Origin: Breviolum minutum Mf 1.05b.01
Taxonomy: Eukaryota > Sar > Dinophyceae > Suessiales > Symbiodiniaceae
Direction: 5' to 3'
Length of the DNA: 64,000 bases
Assembly: GCA_000507305.1 (NCBI GenBank)
Contig: DF239285.1
Span: forward strand, 124,001-188,000
Part shown: positions 57,592 to 64,000 of the stretch, one piece after another
Numbering within the stretch: position 1 is the first letter of the stretch
Layout of the letters: each line of letters begins with the position of its first letter
The notes under the pieces: generated by a model
Told to the model about the DNA's origin: nothing
What the model saw: the letters and a program-made list of their open reading frames with translations, nothing else
Database searches by the model: none
Translations under genes and position numbers: made by a program

Positions 57592-60500
57592 GCACGGTGG
57601 CTACAGCGTTTTTGCTGGAGTGGGCAAGGGACCCCCAGCAGCTTCACCAGTGACCTTGGGGATCAACAGTTGAAAACACATCAACCCCTGTCCAAGGTGA
57701 GCGTACCAGAGAAGGAAATGATTTATATCATGAGATGATGGCTTCGGGTGTGATCAAGCACCCTGGCTGAAAGCTGATTTCGGTGGCACAGATGACTGAC
57801 TTGGGGGGTTGACATGACCTGGTAGCTGCTGAACACTCAGGAAGGACAAAGCTCCTGGTTCCAAGGTACCCATCTCAGACAAGAGGCGATGTTTTGTTTA
57901 AACATGTTTTTGTGACTCGGAAATCTCTAATTGATGTTTTCTGTTCATTTTATCGATAGGGTCGAAAAAAAAAAAAACTTCCCTTACAAAATTTACAAGC
58001 ATTTTAATATGTGTGTGTCGTCGTCAATTTTGATCGATGATTTTTGGTGCATTTTGGGTACTTGGACATGGTACTCCCAAGGCTGCGTTGGTGTACGGCC
58101 AGATGAACGAGCCACCAGGTGCTCGAGCTCGCGTGGCCTTGACGGGCCTGACGGTGGCCGAATATTTCCGCGACGAAGAGGGCCAGGAGAAAGCGGAGAT
58201 TTCACGTAAAACGTCGGAAACCGAAAACTGGAATTTCAGAAACTGAGAAAACCAATAGGAAAACCCGGGAGAAATGGGGATTCCCTGCTGGACATGGTAG
58301 TGTGGTACTGGTGGTGATGCTTGCATCCGGGGGGGGGTAGATCCGACCTTTTTTTGAATGGATGGTGGTAAAGGTGTTCTGCATAAGTGATTTTTCAGGA
58401 ATGATACTGCATCAACCAAGAAAATCAGGAAACAATGAAAAAACCTGGAGTGATTGAAAAAGAGTAATTTTCCCAGGATGTGCTGCTTTTTGTTGACAAC
58501 ATCTTTCGCTTCACTCAAGCTGGTTCAGAGGTGGCGGCCGAGACGTTTAGTGGTGACACCGTGGCAAGCCATTGAACTTGGGAAAAACCGCATCCGTGTG
58601 CCGCAGGTGTCTGCTTTGCTGGGCCGTATCCCGAGCGCTGTCGGTTACCAACCAACACTTGCAACAGATTTGGCATCTCTACAGGCCTCGAAATGATTTC
58701 ATTGAAACGATCGTTTCGTGTTTTTCCGAAACGACGTGGATGACTCTCCTGACCTCATCCTGGCGCAGGAACGGATTACCACCACTCAGAAGGGATCCAT
58801 CACCTCCGTCCAGGTCTGATCCCATGGAGTGTTGACTGTCACGAAAAGAGAAATAATGTTGGCGCATGGTTTTTTGTTTTAGCAGGTCATACCGTCATAC
58901 CTCATTGATAGTCAAAGACATCTGAGATTGTCTGACTTCTGGGGATAGATGTTGATAGATCTCTTTAGTGATCTTCATATTCAATTGATGGTAGGTGCAT
59001 TGATACCTGTTCCATGGAGCTTGAATGTTTCCCTTTCGGTCAGAGCTTTACTGCCGTGCCAGCAAGGCAGTCTATGTGCCTGCGGATGACTTGACAGATC
59101 CAGCACCAGCCAATCAGCTCAACTTGGCGGAAGATGTTGTTTCCAAGCCTTAGAGCCATTTACAACGCGCTTGAGAATTGATCATGTCAAATTTGATCAA
59201 TTGCACTTTGCGAATCTACGAGAATCGAAACATAGAGACATAGAATGAAGTGCAAAAATGTAGGGCGTGTTTACGAAGTATTTCCTGCATCTTTGATTAC
59301 TACTGACGAGGATAGTATTCTGCTGTCCTTGGCGAATTCAGGCCACCACCTTCGCGCACTTGGATGCGACAACGGCTGCTGAGTTCAAAATATTGCAGAT
59401 GCATTGACTCAAAGCTTCCTCCATAGCTGGTTTACAGGCAGTAAAAATGTCCTGTACATAACATGGCAGAAGAAGATGCTGAGAATGTTGTGATACTGTT
59501 GATGGACAAAATCCTGCACCACCTGGGATGTATAGAATCCTGTAAATAGTGGGATAAACTAGCAATCTCAACTGGTTAGCCGGATTTCTTCCATCAACAG
59601 TAGGACTTTCAATCATTGTGAAATTGTCCCGGTTTCCCACGAGACTTGCAATAACCACCCCAAGGTCTTGTCCCGTCAGATTGCTGAGCTTGGTATTTAC
59701 CCAGCTGTGGATCCACTGGATTCTACGAGCCTTGCCATAGAGAAATTGCGGGTGTTTTTGAGAAGGTATCAAACAGTGACGGAAGCAACACTACTGTTTG
59801 ATACCGTTTGGGTTATCAAACTGTTGTCAGTAAAAAATCACCTGAAGCATGTCTACAAGGTCGCGAATGCTTGACCCATCCATTGTGGGACAACGCGACT
59901 TGCTAGCAGATTGGTTTGACACTACAATTTCCAGACCTCCAGGATCTCTCATGATTCATTAACAACAAGACATCTCAAGATTTGTTTATCCATGAATTTG
60001 AAGCAGTGAATGACCAAATGGATGAAGCCAGTTTCAAAGGCCACTACGACATTGCACGAAGCACGCAGAAAATCCTACAAGACTACAAGTCCTTGCAGGA
60101 GAGGGTTCGTCCATTGCAACTCACAGGAGGGAAAACAAAAAAAATATAAAGATATATAAATTCATCATCCAGAAGTTGGACCCGGGAGGCATGGAACAGA
60201 GTTTTCGGAGGATTTTTTTCAATCCCCTGATAGTATCCTTGGATGATCCGATTTCGGGGAATTTTCGGAGGACTTCGAGCTCAAGGGTCACAGATTTCAT
60301 TCCCAGGACATTATTGCCATCCTGGGAATGGATGAGCTCTCCGAGGAAGACAAGCTGACAGTGGCACGTGCCCGCAAGGTGGCAAAAAAAAACAAAAAGG
60401 GATGAATGATACTTGCCAGTTGAATGGCAGGTGAAATGAAATTCTATAGTTTGGAAAATGTAACTTACCATGTGTACTGTATATACATAATATATATACA

Positions 60501-61655
60501 CATACTATATATAATACAGTTAGTATATGATGATTATATTTATGTATATGAATATATGTACAAAAACCCAATGTTTGAGGCAAATGCCTTGGAGAGTTGA
60601 CCGTCCATCCATCCGTTGGAGACCATGTCAGGTGCAACGATTCTTGTCGCAGCCTTTCTTCGTTCGAGAGCTCAGTTTTTCTGGCGCAGAAAATTTCCCA
60701 GTTGCCTTCCGTTGCCTCGTTGGATCCCTCCGAGGTGGCTGAGATTTTCACAGGCACCCCTGGTGCTTTCGTCGACTTGGAAACCACCATCAATGACTTC
60801 GAGGAGGTGTCTGGGCATGTGCTGTGAATGGTTTGAACTTTTAAATGTGTAAAAAGATGTTGACTCTGAAGCTTTGGCGGGTGTTGGAGAAAAAAATCCC
60901 ATCATTCACCATCATTTGCCGTCATTTCCAATGTTTACCCTCATTTACCATAATTTACCCTGATTTCCAAGTGTTTACCATCATTTACCATTTGCCTTCT
61001 AAGCTGTTTGTGGCATGATTTTGCCATTTCCGCTTTCTGAAGTTCGCAGGTCTTGTCTGGCAATTGCGATGATATCCCTGAGGCTGGGTAAACATCCCTG
61101 ACCCTAAACAGGAACAATTTGGCCTTCAAATTGCCGCACGGAGACATTCCTGGATGGGAGTCAGTCTTCCAGTTGTTTTCTGGTCAAATTATAGCGACCT
61201 CACACGACCTCACCCCAAATGGTGGTTTAGTACGGGAAAATCCCCTTAATTTCAGGAAAATTGGGAAGGCTGGTGAAATAGTATAATTTGGCCAGATATT
61301 AAATATAAATACATATATATATATATATTACATTTATAGCTTACTATTTTTTGCCTAGACTTTTTTTTACAGCATCTTTGGACTTTGTGAAACCGATCCT
61401 GTTTCTACCGGTGTACAAAAAATGCATCGTAGCTATAGCTGCGTTAGTTCATATACACGCAGCACTGATTGGATACCTTCTTTGACCACTGCAGCAAGTA
61501 GACTATTTGCTGCCTGTGGCTTTTGTTTCTTTTTTTTTGGTGGCACAAAAAGATGCCAAGTTTGTTCGGTGGAGGCAGCCTTCTACATGATTGGTGGCAT
61601 GTCCGACGTGAAAGAAAAGGCTGCAAAGCTGGCTGCAGTCGCTGCTGGCAAGTGA
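57592..61655 (+). CDS. atp2: Mitochondrial F1 ATP synthase beta subunit, C-terminal 305 residues
   Basis: Catalytic subunit of F1-ATPase in the mitochondrial matrix. Exons: 57592-57623, 57697-57757, 57841-57865, 58082-58186, 58477-58530, 58607-58684, 58769-58813, 59067-59108, 59342-59374, 59665-59726, 59860-59894, 60040-60098, 60307-60378, 60632-60661, 60735-60806, 61050-61082, 61575-61655 (TGA). They join in phase to 918 coding bases. Conserved motifs are [58 protein letters not shown] (Walker B), [80 protein letters not shown] and [15 protein letters not shown]. The end, [20 protein letters not shown], is the usual C-terminal helix region. Donors are GC (7), GT (6) and GA (3); every exon starts with G after AG. 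The N-terminal half with the Walker A P-loop was not found upstream. Mitochondrial rather than plastid type is inferred from the sequence style. Confidence 0.95.
59493..59602. repeat. Family A element inside ATP synthase intron 9
   Basis: GATACTGTTGATGGACAAAA at the left, GGATTTCTTCCATCAACAGT at the right. It lies between the exons ending at 59374 and starting at 59665. Confidence 0.92.
59765..59805. repeat. Short hairpin in ATP synthase intron 10
   Basis: The 13-base arms GGTATCAAACAGT and ACTGTTTGATACC are perfect inverted copies, with a 15-base loop. Confidence 0.85.
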
Positions 61656-62127
61656 GCGGATATGAGCGGAACGAAGCCGAGAGTCAAGTAGATTAGTTTC
61701 AGGGCGTTCCCACCGGACAATTGAATGGCGCAGAACATGACATGCAAATATTCCAGAGAATCAGTATAACTGATAGGGTTTTGTTTCCGATTTCTTGGTG
61801 AATAGCAAGAGCGGAACCGGAACGGGATCACGTTTTTGAAGATGGAACGGGCTGTGGAAACCCTCCATCATCTCGTTCTCATGGATGATGCGGCGGTGTG
61901 GATTGTTTGGAAAAGGATCGGGGGACTCATTGGGGGACTTCGAAGTACAGCGCCATTTTATCACCTTAGCCCAGCGCAATCATTGACATCAGAAATGTCA
62001 AAAGTTAACAGCAATCCACAGGAAATAGTGGGCCCAAAGCATTGTGATTTTTTTAAAGATTCTGAGCATAAAATCAGCCTTGTGAGCAAAGTTGATGTTC
62101 GATGCATACATTGAACTCTCAATGAAG

Positions 62128-63481
62128 CACAGGCAGAGTCAATCGAAGCCGACTTGGATCGGCGGTTGAAACATGCAAAGGCCCTGCTGGGTAACGGGGG
62201 CCGAAGGGGGTGACAGACCAGGACTACGATGAAAGGGGAAGCAGCAACATACCCGAAATGATTCAACAAAAACAGTGAATTTGCAGGAGTGCAGTAACAT
62301 TTCATCCAACTGCACGAATAGTAGAGGGTTGGTGGTGAAACTCGTTTGTTTTGGGCACTTAGGCCCCATAAATCTGTGTGGAATCTGTGGGAGTGACCGA
62401 CCTTGAGGAATCAGAGCTTGAAGATCCACGTGGAATTGGAGTTCCTTCTTCCATTCAACTTCAAGAGTCTGATTCTCAGGTAAGGACAGGCCATAGACAA
62501 CGTGACATAGATCAAAGATGAATCCTGAATTCTACCAACTGTGGATCTATAAGTGGCAGAAGGTCTATGTATATGATTTTGTTTGTGATTGATATATTTT
62601 TGTTTGATTTGAGACAGGCTTGACTCTTATGCCGAACTAGTGGATAGACTTCGGAGTGAAGTTGCTCATGAGCGCTCAGAGCGAGAGGCCGGAAACAGTG
62701 GAAACATGCTGCTGGGAAACGTGGGGTGATGGTGGATTTCTGCATCAAACAAACCCAAAACAACACGTGAGCCTCACGAGGATTGGTTTCCCGCAAGTTT
62801 TACAAAAACACATCTGCATTAATTACAATTCTTCCATTGATGAATTTGGCACTTTCCCGGCATCATTTTGCTGGGTAAATTGCATTGAAGCCTGGTGAAT
62901 TGAACAGCATGTCCCGCAAGGTTTCTGCCAAAAGCCTGTCAGAACTGCGAAAGTCGCCTGGGCCTCTGCGAAGGGCGATGATGTGCCACCAAACCGTGCG
63001 TGGCGACGCGCCAAGGTATCGAATGCTCTTACAGCGAAATGCTGACTGTCCAGGACCGAGATGAGAAACCAGGAAGAGCAATTTCATCATGATAAGGCAC
63101 GTACTTATAGACAAGTAAGTCTTGAAGATATATGAAGATAGGGTACCTTCTTGCTTTGAAGCAACTTTCCACCTTTCATTTTGTCATCCATGTCCACATT
63201 AAACGATATTAAATGCGTACATGTCAGTTAAAATCAGATGTCTTGCTGAAAAAAACCTGACCACTTTGTGGCTTGCACGAGCAACTGTTGGATCCAACGA
63301 AATCGACCGACCTTTTTAGGTGATTTGAGAGGCTTACGTGAATCCAGAGGCCAGTGCAGAATGCCAGCTTCTCCTGTACATTGAATTTCGCGTTACCCAC
63401 GTGACGGAGGGAATCGCCAATGGCCTGACAACTGATGGATTTTTACGCCTAAACACGCAAACACTTATCGATGAAGCTTGA
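62128..63481 (+). CDS. Multi-exon gene with a coiled-coil-like segment, unknown function
   Basis: Exons read by eye: 62128-62190 (AESIEADLDRRLKHAKALL), 62394-62479 (VTDLEESELEDPRGIGVPSS, IQLQESDSQ), about 62614-62720 (LDSYAELVDRLRSEVAHERS, EREAGNSGNMLLGN), 62921-63015 (two frames plausible: VRTAKVAWASAKGDDVPPNR or SAKSLSELRKSPGPLRRAM) and 63332-63481 (AYVNPEASAECQLLLYIEFR, VTHVTEGIANGLTTDGFLRL, TQTLIDEA, stop TGA). The first three exons suggest charged helices or a coiled coil. Codon use matches the ATP synthase exons, and the gene follows it on the same strand about 470 bases after its stop. The start codon is not identified, and the join from exon 2 to exon 3 is uncertain: a GC donor near 62489 fits phase better than the obvious GTAAGG at 62480. 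The family is not recognised. Confidence 0.55.
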
Positions 63482-63682
63482 TCTTGTCATGCAGATTGGC
63501 ATTTAATCTGAATCTCGTTTCTTAGTGATCAAAGTGTGCAAAGGACGAGACAGATCTTGCAGTGGAAAAAAAAGTGAGAACCGTATCAGAACACAGAGCA
63601 ACATGTGGCATGCTTTTCATCTAATTGCCAATCATACTGATATATCTTTGGCATGGTGCTGGTTTCCGCATCTGCGCGTCGC

Positions 63683-64000
63683 TCAGTCCTTTTCTCCTCT
63701 TCGTGGTAATGTCGTTGGACTCGCTCTCATCACACCCTTGACTACCTCGAAATAAGTACTTTTCCTGCCGCAATTCATCTTCATCCATCTCATCATTGCT
63801 ATTGCTGTTGGGGTGGGAATTGCTTGTGTGCTGGGGAACTCAATCAAAGTCATTTTGACTGAGTTGGCGTTCTGGGCAATGCCAACCCTGAAACCCTTCT
63901 CAACTTCAACCTGTGATCCCAAGCATCCCTCGTTGAAGTCGTTGTCCATGGAGAATACCTCAACCTCATGCGGGGTGATAAGTCGCGCATTGAAATGGTG
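63683..64000 (-). CDS. Open frame at the window edge, strand uncertain
   Basis: The - strand is open from the window end to 63683 and reads HHFNARLITPHEVEVFSMDN, DFNEGCLGSQVEVEKGFRVG, IAQNANSVKMTLIEFPSTQA. The + strand is open too and gives a membrane-like stretch (FIFIHLIIAIAVGVGIACVL) followed by ILTELAFWAMPTLKPF. Both look plausible. The + strand would keep the orientation of the two genes to its left; the - strand has the more balanced composition. The feature is cut by the window edge. Confidence 0.35.
   Translation of the reverse strand, partial: HHFNARLITPHEVEVFSMDNDFNEGCLGSQVEVEKGFRVGIAQNANSVKMTLIEFPSTQAIPTPTAIAMMRWMKMNCGRKSTYFEVVKGVMRASPTTLPRRGEKD

Overview
The window looks like nuclear DNA of a dinoflagellate, probably a photosynthetic one. 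The strongest evidence is a gene on the + strand at 57.6-61.7 kb. It encodes the C-terminal 305 residues of the mitochondrial F1 ATP synthase beta subunit in 17 very short exons. Its 16 introns start with GC (7), GT (6) or GA (3), all end in AG, and every exon begins with G. GC and GA donors and an AG|G acceptor context are known dinoflagellate traits. Species cannot be decided from the sequence alone; I saw no trans-spliced leader copy, tRNA, rRNA or bacterial-type operon.

Layout. 0-4 kb: short + strand exon candidates and one - strand ORF. 9.7-47.2 kb: mostly introns and spacers with about 25 scattered - strand exons, each supported by an open frame, splice-like borders and codon choice. 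The clearest unit is a gene running from about 43.7 down to 32.75 kb. Its pieces join in phase and resemble DUF1995 (LPA3-type) plastid proteins. The remaining - strand exons (31.9-9.7 kb and 47.2-45.1 kb) belong to genes I do not recognise; two or more ends are visible (stops near 18.5, 10.6 and 9.7 kb). 49.5-51.1 kb: four + strand exon candidates. 51.4-52.4 kb: tandem repeats. 52.7-55.1 kb: a GC-richer island, bordered by a long (CAA)n, that reads as a broken - strand coding region. 56.7-57.1 kb: two - strand exon candidates. 57.1-57.5 kb: a long (GTT)n-type array. 57.6-61.7 kb: the ATP synthase gene. 62.1-63.5 kb: a second + strand multi-exon gene of unknown function.

The low-coding sequence is crowded with short (about 100-165 bp) fold-back elements. 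I group these into families A-G by shared terminal inverted repeats. Family A (ends near TGTTGATGG / CCATCAACA) has about 17 full, partial or diverged copies. One copy fills almost an entire intron (29718-29882), one starts exactly at a putative donor (17259), and one lies inside an ATP synthase intron. This is the pattern expected of introners, mobile elements that create introns, and it is the most interesting signal here.

Limits: exon borders were read by eye and no search was run. In several places two or three frames are open and look coding; these are flagged.
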